Assembly: GCF_001624695.1 (NCBI RefSeq)
Contig: NZ_JSEP01000005.1
Span: forward strand, 266,126 to 330,125
DNA from: Labrenzia sp. OB1
GTDB taxonomy: Bacteria; Pseudomonadota; Alphaproteobacteria; Rhizobiales; Stappiaceae
Reading direction: 5' to 3'
DNA length: 64,000 nucleotides
Each line of letters begins with the position of its first letter. Within the stretch, counting starts at the first letter, position 1. A program made the translations under genes and the position numbers. The notes under the pieces are model-generated. The model was given only the letters and a program-made list of their open reading frames with translations. It did not search any database and was not told where the DNA came from. Shown one piece after another: positions 53,004 through 62,132 of the stretch.

Positions 53004-53993
53004 CTACTCCTTCGCGCGCTCGAAGGCGGCGGAGATGGAGGAGAGCAACCCTTCGATGCGTTTTTGCTGCTCGCCCTGGGCCTCGGCCCAGTCACGCATC
53101 ATCTGCTGTTCGGAGCGCACATGCTTGACGAGGCCCTGGATGCCTTCGGCCAGATTGGCCATCGCCTGATTGGCGTTCTTGCCACCGCCTTCCTCGACGC
53201 TTTTCTGAAGCGCGGAGATCGACGCCTGTATGTGTTCCACGCCCGGCGAATCCGGAGCGCTGAAGAGGCTGTCTTCCGGGTCGATATCAGTGACCGTGGA
53301 AAGCCAGTCTTCCAGCTCGTTGTAGAAGCGGTTCTGCGCCTGCCCGGCCTGCAGGTCGAGAAAGCCGAGAACGAGAGAGCCGGTGAGGCCGAAGAGCGAG
53401 GAGGAAAACGCCGTCCCCATGCCGGACAGTGGAGCTTCGAGGCCGGCTTTCAGGTCTTCGAAGATAACGTTCGCATCGCCGGAGCCGACATCGAGCGACT
53501 GGATGGTCGCGCCAACCGAACTGACGGTCTGCAGCAGGCCCCAGAAGGTGCCGAGCAGGCCGAGGAAAACCAGAAGGCCGGTCAGATAGCGCGAGATTTC
53601 GCGCGATTCCTCAAGGCGCATGCCGATGCTGTCGAGGATCGACCGGGCGGTCGTCGGGGTCAGCGCCATGTCGCCGCCCTTGTTGCCCAGAAGGGCCGCC
53701 ATCGGGGCCAGCAGGACCGGTGAACGCGTGTCGAGAGCCGGGTCGCCGATGCGGAAACTGTTGACCCAGGTGATTTCCGGAAACAGCCGGATCACCCGCC
53801 CGAACAGCAGCATCACGCCGAAGAGCCCGACCAGAACAATCAGGCCGTTGAGGCCCGGGTTGCTCACGAAGGCTGTTGAAATCTGCGGAAACAGGATGAA
53901 GGCGATAAAGGCCACGATCACCAGAAAGATGATCATGAAGGTCAGATACGCCCGCGGGCTGGACAGGCTGTAGGGGTCGAATTCTCGGGCCAT
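53004..53993 (-). CDS. MotA/TolQ/ExbB-like proton channel protein
   Basis: 329 residues with three or four helices (YLTFMIIFLVIVAFIAFILF near the start, then LIVLVGLFGVMLLFGRVIRL and the pair around SRYLTGLLVFLGLLGTFWGL and SSSLFGLTGSLVLGF). The last two carry the proton-path pattern of MotA and TolQ. With the OmpA-domain partner it should couple proton flow to cell-envelope work, outside the flagellar and Tol loci. The C-terminal half is helical and soluble. Confidence 0.88.
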   Translation of the reverse strand: MAREFDPYSLSSPRAYLTFMIIFLVIVAFIAFILFPQISTAFVSNPGLNGLIVLVGLFGVMLLFGRVIRLFPEITWVNSFRIGDPALDTRSPVLLAPMAALLGNKGGDMALTPTTARSILDSIGMRLEESREISRYLTGLLVFLGLLGTFWGLLQTVSSVGATIQSLDVGSGDANVIFEDLKAGLEAPLSGMGTAFSSSLFGLTGSLVLGFLDLQAGQAQNRFYNELEDWLSTVTDIDPEDSLFSAPDSPGVEHIQASISALQKSVEEGGGKNANQAMANLAEGIQGLVKHVRSEQQMMRDWAEAQGEQQKRIEGLLSSISAAFERAKE

Positions 53994-54332
53994 ATTGCGC
54001 TATCTGTCGCCTGTTGAGGAGCTAACAGATTGATAGCGTGATTTTTAACATGTTGGAAACCTCTTATCGGAAGGAAAGCGGGAATAAGGGTGGGAAAGGG
54101 CGTGTGAAGGGGGAGTTTGCGCGACGGGCAGAGGGCAGGGAACCGGGGCGGCTTGCGAATTTCAGGTGGCGTAAGCAGACATCCGACCTGACGAAACGCA
54201 CGATGGATTCGGGCCCGTTGCTGGCGGAGGGAACGGCCGCCGGGCTTGCCGGGGTAGGCGAGGGCGGCTGGATTGGTCTGCACCTGTATTCAGGGCTCGG
54301 ATGAGAGGAATTGGCGATTGAGGGACTGAAGC
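53994..54332. other. Intergenic region upstream of the MotA/TolQ-like gene
   Basis: 339 bases between the MotA/TolQ-like start and the stop of the Sel1 gene, both on the minus strand. The promoter of the envelope operon should lie here. The short frames on both strands show no coding character. Confidence 0.45.
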
Positions 54333-54962
54333 CTATTGGTTGGGCTTCCACTCGCTCGCTATCTTTTGCGCTGTGGCAATCTCTTCAGCTGTAATGTTGC
54401 CGGCAGCAATCTTGAGGTTTTCACGGCTGTTGTCATTGCCTTGCTCCACGGCCAAACTGAACCACATGTGGGCAAGCACGTAGCTCTGATCCACGCCTTC
54501 ACCAGTGGCATAGGCAGTGCCAAGGTTGGTCTGCGCGCTGGCAAGTCCCTGTTCGGCTGCGCTGAGATACCATTTTGCGGCTTCGGCGGAATCCTGTGGC
54601 ACTCCGTCACCGCTGTCATAGGCAATGCCCAGATTGTATTGCGCCAGGGCAATGCCCTGCTCAGCTGCCCGGTGATACCATCTTGCCGCCTCAACCGAAT
54701 CCTGCGGTACCCCTAAACCGCTGTCATAGGCAATCGCCAGATTGTATTGCGCTCTGGCGTCATTTTGCTCAGCTGCACTGCGAAACCATTTTGCTGCCTC
54801 GACATGATCCTGCGGCACCCCTTCTCCATTGTCATAGGCAATGCCCAGGTTGTATTGCGCTCTCACATCTCCCTGCTCCGCAGCCAGCCGAAACTGTTTC
54901 AGCGCCACCGGGTAATCGCCTCTTTCATAAGCGGCCCAGCCATCCTCAAATAGTCCTGTCAT
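54333..54962 (-). CDS. Sel1-repeat protein
   Basis: 209 residues. Four to five tandem Sel1-like repeats with the pattern AQYNLGIAYDNGEGVPQDHV and AAKWFRSAAEQ, plus a shorter N-terminal repeat (GWAAYERGDYPVALKQFRLA). No signal peptide. Sel1 proteins are scaffolds for protein interaction. The four repeats are nearly identical at the protein level, which suggests recent internal duplication. The gene overlaps the tail of a possible upstream frame by 17 bases. Confidence 0.85.
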   Translation of the reverse strand: MTGLFEDGWAAYERGDYPVALKQFRLAAEQGDVRAQYNLGIAYDNGEGVPQDHVEAAKWFRSAAEQNDARAQYNLAIAYDSGLGVPQDSVEAARWYHRAAEQGIALAQYNLGIAYDSGDGVPQDSAEAAKWYLSAAEQGLASAQTNLGTAYATGEGVDQSYVLAHMWFSLAVEQGNDNSRENLKIAAGNITAEEIATAQKIASEWKPNQ

Positions 54963-55209
54963 AGCTAGGCCCTGTGAATGGTTTTTGTTGCGGTGTAGGT
55001 TTGGTCAGAATGGACCTTGGCCGCCTGCCAATATCAAGAGCCACAAAACCAGCATTATCTGCTTCATCAGAAACCTTCATGCCGACCGAACCCAGTAAAT
55101 CAATACCAGGGGTAGTCTCGCTGTCAAAATCCGGTATCGCGGCGGGCGGTGTGGGCAGGGGTTGCTGTGGAATAGTTTGTGGGGAGCGCCATAAGTCTGT
55201 CGTCAACAC
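54946..55209 (-). CDS. Hypothetical protein upstream of the Sel1 gene
   Basis: 87 residues from a GTG without a clear ribosome binding site; Pro-rich N-terminus, then TPGIDLLGSVGMKVSDEADN and ALDIGRRPRSILTKPTPQQ. No family recognised. Overlaps the Sel1 start by 17 bases, so coupling is possible, but an opposite-strand frame (54974-55339) also covers the region and either may be chance. Confidence 0.35.
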   Translation of the reverse strand: MLTTDLWRSPQTIPQQPLPTPPAAIPDFDSETTPGIDLLGSVGMKVSDEADNAGFVALDIGRRPRSILTKPTPQQKPFTGPSYDRTI

Positions 55210-55243
55210 GGCTGGCGGGCCAGGCCAGACTTTCTGGTCGCTC

Positions 55244-56212
55244 TCAGATCACGAGGAGTGGTGTGCCGGTGGTGGTGCCGTTCTCCAGGGAAGACTGGGC
55301 GGCGCTGGCGTCGGAAAGCGGGAATTGCGGCCCCTGTGATGTTGGCGCACCGGCTTGCAAGGCCTCTATGGCCTCTTTGGCTACCGCTTCGTAGCGCACC
55401 GGGTCCGCAAGATAGGCCATCACGCTCGGCGTGTGAAACGCAAGGCTTCTCTGAGGACCGAAGTCTTTCGCTGATAGCGACTTAAGGCCTCCCCCTGCCT
55501 GACCAACGCTTGCGAAGGTGCCGAACTTCGCGGTGGCCTCCAACGATGCCCTGAACGTCGGCTCGCCAATGCCATCTATCGTGAAATCAACGCCGCGACC
55601 GTCCGTCCAATCCCGGACCTCTTTGGCGATTTTCGCGTCGCGGCCGACAATGACTTTCTCGGCCCCATGCGCCAGAGCGCGTTCCGCCTTCGATTCGGTG
55701 CCGGCCGTTGCAATGATCTTTGCGCCGAGCCGCTTTGCCCAAGGTATGACAATGCTTGCCAAGCCACCTGCGCCAGCATGGATCAGGATCGTCGTTCCCG
55801 GTGTTATCTCATGAACTTTGCAGAGCAGCATATGCGCGGTGCAGGCACGCAGCAGGCTGCTGGCGGCGAGGGCGTCGGAAAGATTATCCGGCAGCTTTAC
55901 AGCGCGCCAGGCAGGCAGAATCCGCGCTTCGGCGTATCCGCCCACGATGCCGGCGTATGCGACACGATCCCCCACCGTGACATGGGTAACATCTGCACCA
56001 ATGGCTTCCACCACGCCTGCGCCTTCCACACCAAGAACGGCAGGCATGGGAAGCGGGTAGATGCCCTTTCGTTGATATATGTCGATGAAGTTCACGCCTA
56101 CGCCTGTCTGACGCAAACGGATTTCTGCGGGCCCGGGGACACCGGGGTCGCGCGAAATGAGTGACAGGTTCTTTACTCCGCCGGGGGTAGATAGCTCAAT
56201 AATTTGGGTCAT
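55244..56212 (-). CDS. Quinone oxidoreductase, QorA family
   Basis: 322 residues. Zinc-less medium-chain reductase: GVGVNFIDIYQRKGIYPLPM, PAVLGVEGAGVVEAIGADVT, the nucleotide loop IHAGAGGLASIVIPWAKRLG and GRGVDFTIDGIG. ATG 56212 follows GAGGTGC. NADPH-dependent reduction of quinones or enones in the cytoplasm is likely. Divergent from a LysR gene, with ATGCAT palindromes between them, so it is probably the regulator's target. Confidence 0.9.
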   Translation of the reverse strand: MTQIIELSTPGGVKNLSLISRDPGVPGPAEIRLRQTGVGVNFIDIYQRKGIYPLPMPAVLGVEGAGVVEAIGADVTHVTVGDRVAYAGIVGGYAEARILPAWRAVKLPDNLSDALAASSLLRACTAHMLLCKVHEITPGTTILIHAGAGGLASIVIPWAKRLGAKIIATAGTESKAERALAHGAEKVIVGRDAKIAKEVRDWTDGRGVDFTIDGIGEPTFRASLEATAKFGTFASVGQAGGGLKSLSAKDFGPQRSLAFHTPSVMAYLADPVRYEAVAKEAIEALQAGAPTSQGPQFPLSDASAAQSSLENGTTTGTPLLVI

Positions 56213-56270
56213 GCTGCACCTCTTTCGGTTCTGGTGAAGCGAAATATCGGTGACACCAAAGTCTTTTTGA

Positions 56271-56308
56271 ATGCATAAAACATGCATATATTTGCTGCAT
56301 AAATGCAT
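56271..56308. promoter_or_regulatory. ATGCAT palindromes, candidate LysR operator
   Basis: ATGCAT-AAAAC-ATGCAT (56271-56287) and a second array TGCAT/ATGCAT (56296-56308) lie in the 114-base gap between the divergent qor and lysR genes. The inner T-N11-A spacing suits LysR-type binding; the 3' array overlaps the -10/leader region of lysR. Confidence 0.5.
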
Positions 56309-56326
56309 CCATGGGAGCCTGAACTG

Positions 56327-57166
56327 ATGGATTGGGAAAATATCCGCTTCTTTCGGGCACTGGTCGAGACCGGCAGTGTCGCTGCCGCCGCGCGGGACAT
56401 GGGCGTCGAACGGACGACAGTCACGAGGCGCATTCAGGCGCTTGAAAGAGACACGGGGCTCACTCTGTTCGACCGGCGCGGACGGTCATTGACCCTGACT
56501 GCGGCAGGGAGCGATTTTGCCGATGCGACCCGGCCGATGATGGAGGCGGCTCGTGAAGCGGCCAGGTGCGCGGCGGGGATGCGCCCAGGCATGAGCGGCC
56601 GCGTCAAGATATCGGCTCCGCCCGCCCTTGCTAAGGCCCGATTGATTGCCCCGATTCTGGCGCTCGGGTGCAAATTCCCCGACCTGGAACTTCAGGTGAC
56701 CGGTGAGATCGGCTTCGTCTCTTTGCAGCGCGGTGAAGCCGATATTGCAGTGCGCCTTTCGCGACCGGAAAAGGGAGATCTGGCGATCTCCAAGCTTGGC
56801 TCAATCGCGTTCCGGCTTTATGCGCACCGGGATTACCTTGAGAAGACCTCGGAACAGGATCGTTTATATATTGGCCAAGGGGACGTTCCGGACGCTATGC
56901 CACAACAGGTCGCGCTCAACCGGATCGCCGGCGGCAGGTTCGCTTGCTATACGGATGACCTCGACTTGCAACTGACGGCGGCTCTTGAGAGAGGCGGTAT
57001 CGCGGCGCTTCCCGATTTTCTGGCGGCGGACCGGGATGAGCTCATGCAGGTAGGATCGGCGGAACCGCTTCTTGTCCGCGACATCTGGTCCGTAACCCAT
57101 AACTCGCAGCGCCATCAAGAACGGATCAGGCGAACGATCGAGGTTCTAAGGACGGCGTTCACATGA
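56327..57166 (+). CDS. LysR family transcriptional regulator (divergent from qor)
   Basis: 279 residues. N-terminal winged helix-turn-helix ENIRFFRALVETGSVAAAAR, then GVERTTVTRRIQALERDTGL; C-terminal effector domain with APPALAKARLIAPILALGCK and FVSLQRGEADIAVRLSRPEK. ATG 56327 follows GGGAGCC. It probably represses or activates qor through the ATGCAT sites and its own gene. The effector is unknown. Confidence 0.9.
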   Translation: MDWENIRFFRALVETGSVAAAARDMGVERTTVTRRIQALERDTGLTLFDRRGRSLTLTAAGSDFADATRPMMEAAREAARCAAGMRPGMSGRVKISAPPALAKARLIAPILALGCKFPDLELQVTGEIGFVSLQRGEADIAVRLSRPEKGDLAISKLGSIAFRLYAHRDYLEKTSEQDRLYIGQGDVPDAMPQQVALNRIAGGRFACYTDDLDLQLTAALERGGIAALPDFLAADRDELMQVGSAEPLLVRDIWSVTHNSQRHQERIRRTIEVLRTAFT

Positions 57167-57261
57167 TGTGCCGCCACTGCGAAGGCGGACAGTCGAACAC
57201 GGAGCGGCCTCTTTCGTCTTGGGCTCAATTGTGGCCGTTCGCCGCAAGTGATCTGGATCGC

Positions 57262-58221
57262 TCATAGAGCCAGCTCCGGTCCGGCAGGTACAATCCCACT
57301 TGGATTCACGCCGCGCAGGCTTGCCCAGTAGTGGGTTTTGATCTGATCGAACTTCACGGTCTCGGCGACACTGCCATGCTCGTAGAGCCGCTTGCGCAAG
57401 GCCGAGAGGTTCGGATAGTCCGTGATCCGTCGAATGTTGCATTTGAACAGCGCGACATAGACTTGATCGAAGCGGATTAGCGTGGTGAACAATCGCCAGT
57501 CTGCTTCGGTCAATTGGCCGCCCACGAGATAACCGCTGCCTTCCAACCGTGCCTCAACCGTGTCCAGTGCCGTGAAAAGATCAGTGACGGCTTCTTCATA
57601 TGCAGCTTGGGTTCCAGCAAACCCGCAACGGTACACACCATTGTTGATCTTGCTGTAAACGAGGTCATTCACTTCGTCGATTTCCGTCAGATGGGCTTCG
57701 GGTGCAAAATTGGTGTCGTTGCCTGCGATGCCAACAAAGGCCGAATTCTACATCCGAGCAATTTCGGCAGATTCATTGCTCACAATGGTGTTCAACTTTT
57801 TGCCCCACAGAACCGGCACACTGACGCGGCCCGTATAGGTCGGGTCAGCGCGTGTGTAGATTTCATGCAGGTACTCTTTTCCCGACAGGTGATCGGGAAA
57901 CCCACCATTGGCATCGCTGAACTCCCAACCGTCTAGATTGACGACAGGCGAAACCGGCGAGACTGAAATTGCATGTTCCAGCCCCTTGAGGCTGCGCATG
58001 ATCAATGTGCGGTGTGCCCACGGGCAGGCATAACTAACATAGAGGTGATATCTTCCGGCCTCAGGCGCAAACTTTGCACCGGATTCAGCTGATATCCAGT
58101 TGCGGAAATCGGTTTCCTGACGACGATAATGCCCGTCTTCCGAAGCCAGAATGTCACCTTCACGTGTCCAAACGCCATCGATCAACCTGCCAGCCATTTT
58201 CGGTTCCTTGTTTGGGTCCAT
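57262..58221 (-). pseudogene. Glutathionyl-hydroquinone reductase, interrupted by an in-frame TAG
   Basis: Reading on from ATG 58221, the GS-hydroquinone reductase (YqjG/ECM4) pattern runs DFRNWISAESGAKFAPEAGR, catalytic Cys in YVSYACPWAHRTLIMR, VPVLWGKKLNTIVSNESAEI, then IARM and a TAG stop (plus 57748-57750). The same frame goes on with NSAFVGIAGN and NNGVYRCGFAGTQAAYEEAV to a normal end at 57262. So one substitution (probably TTG Leu to TAG) breaks an otherwise intact gene. The enzyme reduces glutathionyl-hydroquinones. Loss of function is expected unless the stop is suppressed or is a sequencing error. Confidence 0.85.
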
Positions 58222-58253
58222 CCGATGAAGTTGTCACCGTGGGTAATGCGCAT

Positions 58254-58892
58254 CTATTCCGCAGTTTCAGGTTCTGGTTGCGTTGCGAGGTAGCTCTCAT
58301 AAACCAGGCCATAGGCGGTATGGCCGGCCAAAACGCCTCCGAGCGGATATCCTTGGTTGGAGCGCCAGTCGTTCATGACTTCGGCCAGCACAGAGGCCCA
58401 TGTTGTAACTTTCACTCCGGCTTGGCTCATACGCAGCATGGCCGCATCGCGGGTCACCTCGTCCCATGTTCCTGATGCGTCAACGACGGCATAAACGTCG
58501 TAGCCCTCGGCGACGGCGGACAACGCGGGGAACAGCAGGCAAACATCGGTGACGATCCCCGCCATGATGATCTTTTTGCGGCCGGTGGCTTCAATTGCGG
58601 TTTTGAATTCAGGCGAGTCCCAGGCGTTGATTTCGCCAGACCGGTTGATCACCGTTTTGCCCAGCACGTTGGTGATGTCTGACAAAATCGGGCCATTGGG
58701 GCCCTCTGCCAAAGAAGCCGTGACCACCGACGGAATGCCTGCGGTCTTGGCCATGTTGGTCAAGCCATTGATGTTCTTGCGCAGAGTTTCCGGTTGAATG
58801 TCTCGCACACTGGCAAGCAGGCCAGTTTGGTGATCGATCATTGCCAACACAGCGTTGTCGGGAGTCAGAAACTCCGAAAACTTGTCAGTCAT
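58254..58892 (-). CDS. Isochorismatase-family hydrolase, YcaC type
   Basis: 212 residues. Cysteine-hydrolase fold: catalytic Asp in AVLAMIDHQTGLL, Lys in ATGRKKIIMAGIV, and Cys in VTDVCLLFPALSA. Subgroup features (ETLRKNINGLTNMAK, GYPLGGVLAGHTAYGLVYES) match the YcaC-like proteins whose substrate is unknown. ATG 58892. It lies 31 bases downstream of the pirin gene on the same strand, so both probably form one operon with the interrupted reductase gene. Confidence 0.88.
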   Translation of the reverse strand: MTDKFSEFLTPDNAVLAMIDHQTGLLASVRDIQPETLRKNINGLTNMAKTAGIPSVVTASLAEGPNGPILSDITNVLGKTVINRSGEINAWDSPEFKTAIEATGRKKIIMAGIVTDVCLLFPALSAVAEGYDVYAVVDASGTWDEVTRDAAMLRMSQAGVKVTTWASVLAEVMNDWRSNQGYPLGGVLAGHTAYGLVYESYLATQPEPETAE

Positions 58893-58923
58893 GAATTGTG
58901 CCTTTGTTGGGAGGTTGTGTCGG

Positions 58924-59616
58924 CTAGGCGAGTGCGCCGACGAGAATGAATTGAACGTCGGTGTTGGCTGTGAACGTGCCATCGGCACCACGGATCAGAT
59001 CCCCTGCCGTCAAATTCGTGGTTTCAAACTGCCCATCTCCCTTGGCGAGATAAGCCAGGTACGGAGTTGCCAGCTCAATGGACTGACCTTCTGTCAGCAT
59101 GGCCACGTCGATGGTGGTGTTCGCCGCAAAGGACTGTGTGTCCTCGGGTGTGCCGCCGTAAATGCGAACCGTCTCGCCCCATGCTGGGCTGAACTTCTTG
59201 TATCCGGCTGGCTCACCCTTAACTTCGGGCATGGCCCAAAGCTGCAACATACGGTTCTTGGTTTCATCGGGGTTCACTTCGTTATGCGTGAACCCTTCAC
59301 CGCCAGCCCGTTGCACTTGTGCATCGTTGGTCTCGAGCGATCCGCCGTGTTCCAAAGACCCCTGATGCGCAACGCGGCCTTCCACCATGACAGAGATCAC
59401 GTCGATCTCTTTGTGCGGATGCATGGTGGTTTCGCCTTTGGGGTCGAACTGTGCATCCGCCAGATAGACGAAGTTGCCAATACCGTCCCAAGCGTCCGGA
59501 TTGGCTCGGTCACCCCAGAGTTTTTTGCCAGTCACAAGACGGTGTTCCTTCAAACCGGCAAAACCGCCCTGGATGAGCGCATCACGGTGCAGGATTTCGA
59601 GGTTTTGAGATGTCAT
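58924..59616 (-). CDS. Pirin family protein
   Basis: 230 residues. The bicupin begins with WDGIGNFVYLADAQFDPKGE and the metal site TTMHPHKEIDVISVMVEGRV (His pair) with HQGSLEHGG, EVNPDETKNRMLQLWAMPEV. Pirins bind Fe and some have quercetinase-like dioxygenase activity; others act in transcription. It heads the operon with isochorismatase and the reductase pseudogene, and is preceded by a palindrome under a LysR-type regulator (59624-59653). Confidence 0.9.
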   Translation of the reverse strand: MTSQNLEILHRDALIQGGFAGLKEHRLVTGKKLWGDRANPDAWDGIGNFVYLADAQFDPKGETTMHPHKEIDVISVMVEGRVAHQGSLEHGGSLETNDAQVQRAGGEGFTHNEVNPDETKNRMLQLWAMPEVKGEPAGYKKFSPAWGETVRIYGGTPEDTQSFAANTTIDVAMLTEGQSIELATPYLAYLAKGDGQFETTNLTAGDLIRGADGTFTANTDVQFILVGALA

Positions 59617-59623
59617 GGCATTT

Positions 59624-59653
59624 CCAATCAAGCGTATTGCATTGCTTGGTTGG
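59624..59653. promoter_or_regulatory. CCAAYCAAGC inverted repeat, candidate LysR operator for the pirin operon
   Basis: CCAATCAAGC (59624-59633), a 10-base spacer and GCTTGGTTGG (59644-59653) match over nine of ten positions, in the gap between divergent pirin and lysR. It begins eight bases upstream of the pirin start, over its leader, which suits repression. Confidence 0.55.
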
Positions 59654-59713
59654 CAATATGTATTTATCCTGTCATGGCTCAATTGAGCGAAAAAGCAAAA
59701 GAGAGTTCTATTT

Positions 59714-60610
59714 TTGGAGCGTCGTGACTTAAACGATTTGGCAGTTTTCGCAGCCATTGCTCAGGAGCAAAGCATTTCCCGTGCCGCTGAAAAACTGAAG
59801 TTGCCGAAATCGAATGTGAGCCGACGGTTGGCACGGTTGGAAGATCGACTTGGGGTCCAATTGATGGAGCGCAATACCCGCAGCAGTCGATTGACATCGA
59901 TTGGTGTTTGTTACGCTGACTACTGCCGTTTGATGGTTGAGGAAGCAAATGCTGCCGATGCCCTGATCGAAACAAGTCTGGGGGAGCCGGCAGGGGAGTT
60001 AAGAGTCTCGGCCTCTGTGCTTGTCGGACAGGAAATCATAGCTCCCGCTATTGCGGCGTATGGCCAGCGATATCCAAAAGTGCAGGTCATCCTGGAACTG
60101 ACGAACGCGCGGGCCAACGTCATAGAAGACGGGTTTGATCTGGCATTCCGCATTGGGAAAAATCAGGACTCCACACTCATGTCGCAAGTGGTTGCGACGT
60201 TTCCGTTTGGCGTTTATGCCAGTCCTGATTACTTGCGCCGCTCGAACAAAATTCAATCACCCAAGGACCTACAACAACATCGATGCCTGATCATGCGCGC
60301 CGGCGTTAAAACTTCACGGTGGAAATTAGGGCGGGCCGAAGAAGTTGAAGAAATCACGATACAGGGCGCGGTCGTCGTCAACGATTTCCTGACACTTCGA
60401 AATCTGGCAGTCGCAGGAGGCGGTGTAGCGATGCTTCCGGCCTACGCCGTTCATGCAGAATGCGCGTCCGACCTACTTTCCTCTGTCCTGCCAGATTGGA
60501 CTGCTTCTGACGCGATATTGTCCGCGATCTACCCAAGTCGCCGTGGTGCGACACTTAAACAACGGGCATTCATTAATCAGGTCAGGGAAGTTGCCGAAAG
60601 TTTGGCGTAA
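59714..60610 (+). CDS. LysR family transcriptional regulator (divergent from pirin)
   Basis: 298 residues. Helix-turn-helix in RDLNDLAVFAAIAQEQSISR, then KLKLPKSNVSRRLARLEDRL; effector-binding domain VGQEIIAPAIAAYGQRYPKV, GFDLAFRIGKNQDS and VAGGGVAMLPAYAVHAECAS. The start is a TTG at 59714 with a weak AAGAGAG; no upstream ATG is in frame. It probably regulates the pirin operon through the palindrome between them. Confidence 0.88.
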   Translation: MERRDLNDLAVFAAIAQEQSISRAAEKLKLPKSNVSRRLARLEDRLGVQLMERNTRSSRLTSIGVCYADYCRLMVEEANAADALIETSLGEPAGELRVSASVLVGQEIIAPAIAAYGQRYPKVQVILELTNARANVIEDGFDLAFRIGKNQDSTLMSQVVATFPFGVYASPDYLRRSNKIQSPKDLQQHRCLIMRAGVKTSRWKLGRAEEVEEITIQGAVVVNDFLTLRNLAVAGGGVAMLPAYAVHAECASDLLSSVLPDWTASDAILSAIYPSRRGATLKQRAFINQVREVAESLA

Positions 60611-61007
60611 CTCTGGGCAATGGCGGCAAAGCTGGCCTTCGTGTGAGTGACAGCATCGCGCGAGATGGGCTCGAAGCTGCCTGCGGCGGCGCAGCAATGA
60701 TCGCGTTTACACGCCTGCGCCAACGTCGTTCACAGCCCATTGCTGGCGTTCACCCGACTCAATGTCGCTGCGGTGCGGCCAGTCGAAGGAGACGTTCGCG
60801 GCAACTGCTAAACCAGGACACCCGGCAAAGTCGGCAGAGCGGACGAAGCGAGCCTTCATTCCAGTTGCGCCAAAGTCTGCGTGTCTATGCGTTTCCAGAT
60901 AGAAGAGAATTTGTGTTCTGCCATTCTTTGACTGAGGTTCGTTCAGATTATTCCAGGAAACGGGACGAACTTCAGGCTTGGATGACTTATTGAAAGGACG
61001 TGACTTT
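60611..61007. other. Intergenic region between the LysR and DUF418 genes
   Basis: 397 bases. A frame at 60643-60993 lacks family features and coding character. No terminator or repeat was seen. AAAGGA at 60994-60999 is the DUF418 ribosome binding site. Confidence 0.45.
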
Positions 61008-62132
61008 ATGCCCCCAGGCGACCGCTCGCTTATGCCGGATTATCTACGGTTAATCGCGCTTTTTGGCATTGTGATCGTCAACGTACAATTCATTGCGTTT
61101 TCTGCACTTCATGGGTTCACCGAACCGGCGGGTGAAACCTTTAGCGATGATCTGACCCTGTGGTTCGTTAACGGGCTGGCGCTGCTTAAGACTTATGGTC
61201 TGTTTTCCTTCATGTTCGGCGTTGGGCTTGGTTTTTTGGTGCGCTCAGCCGAACGGCGGGGTTTGCCGTTTGGCCGTGTCTATCGCAATCGGATGATTGG
61301 TCTGCTGCTATTGGGACTGGCGCATGGCTGCCTGTTCTTTCCCGGCGACATTCTTGTCATTTACTCCGTGACCGGGTCGGTCTTTTACTTCTTGCGCAAC
61401 TGGCCTGTGGCAAGACTCGTAAAATTCGGGGCAGTGCTGCTTGTCTTGCAGCCGGTCGTAGGTTTGCCATTGCTCTCCGCCCCATCAGAAACCCCCGCAG
61501 AGATTTTCGGTTACGAAGCAGCCGCCTTGAGTCAGGGGTCATTCATCGACGCCGCTGTTTTCAGAAGTATCGGCTTTGCCTTTACTCTGCCGTTGTTCTT
61601 GTTTGTCCAGGGGATCTCTGCACTCGGCTGGTTCTGCCTTGGGTTGTCTGCGGTGAAGTCAGGCATGATTGACAATGCGGCCCATCCGCTTTGGCGGCGC
61701 GCACGGCGGGTGTGTCTGTTTCCGGGTCTCGTTCTGAGTCTACTAGGAGCCGGTATTTGGCAATGGGGTCCGGCGACACCGGGGGCCGCTTTGACGATCA
61801 TCGTCGCCCCAGTCGCAACCCTGGGGTACCTTGGTCTGATTGCCGCGATATCGCGCCCTCCGGGGCCGATACTGGCCCGGACGCTGGTGGCTGGTGGATC
61901 AAGCCTAACTGTCTACCTCGGTCAGTCGATCCTCTTGTCTAGCGTTTTTTCAGCTTATGGAATGGGGCTCTGGAACCAAGTCGACAGGGCAACGGCCACG
62001 GCCATCGCAGTACTCGTGACGATCCTGTTGATCATCGCCCTGATCGTGTGGCGAAATTGGTTTAAGTTGGGTCCGATTGAATGGGTGTTGCGACGGATCA
62101 CATATGCCGGGACGGTCGCGGGCTCACAGTGA
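61008..62132 (+). CDS. DUF418 family membrane protein
   Basis: 374 residues with eight to ten hydrophobic helices. RSLMPDYLRLIALFGIVIVN near the start, GLFSFMFGVGLGFLVRSAER, then VAGGSSLTVYLGQSILLSSV and NWFKLGPIEWVLRRITY, the C-terminal DUF418 motif. The family is of unknown function, perhaps in envelope or acyl transfer. ATG 61008 follows AAAGGA. Stands alone in the same direction as GntR. Confidence 0.85.
   Translation: MPPGDRSLMPDYLRLIALFGIVIVNVQFIAFSALHGFTEPAGETFSDDLTLWFVNGLALLKTYGLFSFMFGVGLGFLVRSAERRGLPFGRVYRNRMIGLLLLGLAHGCLFFPGDILVIYSVTGSVFYFLRNWPVARLVKFGAVLLVLQPVVGLPLLSAPSETPAEIFGYEAAALSQGSFIDAAVFRSIGFAFTLPLFLFVQGISALGWFCLGLSAVKSGMIDNAAHPLWRRARRVCLFPGLVLSLLGAGIWQWGPATPGAALTIIVAPVATLGYLGLIAAISRPPGPILARTLVAGGSSLTVYLGQSILLSSVFSAYGMGLWNQVDRATATAIAVLVTILLIIALIVWRNWFKLGPIEWVLRRITYAGTVAGSQ

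Noticed and set aside
54974..55339. Plus-strand 121-residue frame (MNGFCCGVGLVRMD)
   Set aside because: Overlaps the qor 3' end on the opposite strand; Gly/Cys-rich random-like sequence.
60643..60993. Plus-strand 116-residue frame between LysR and DUF418
   Set aside because: No ribosome binding site, Arg/Ser-rich random-like composition, overlaps the DUF418 leader.
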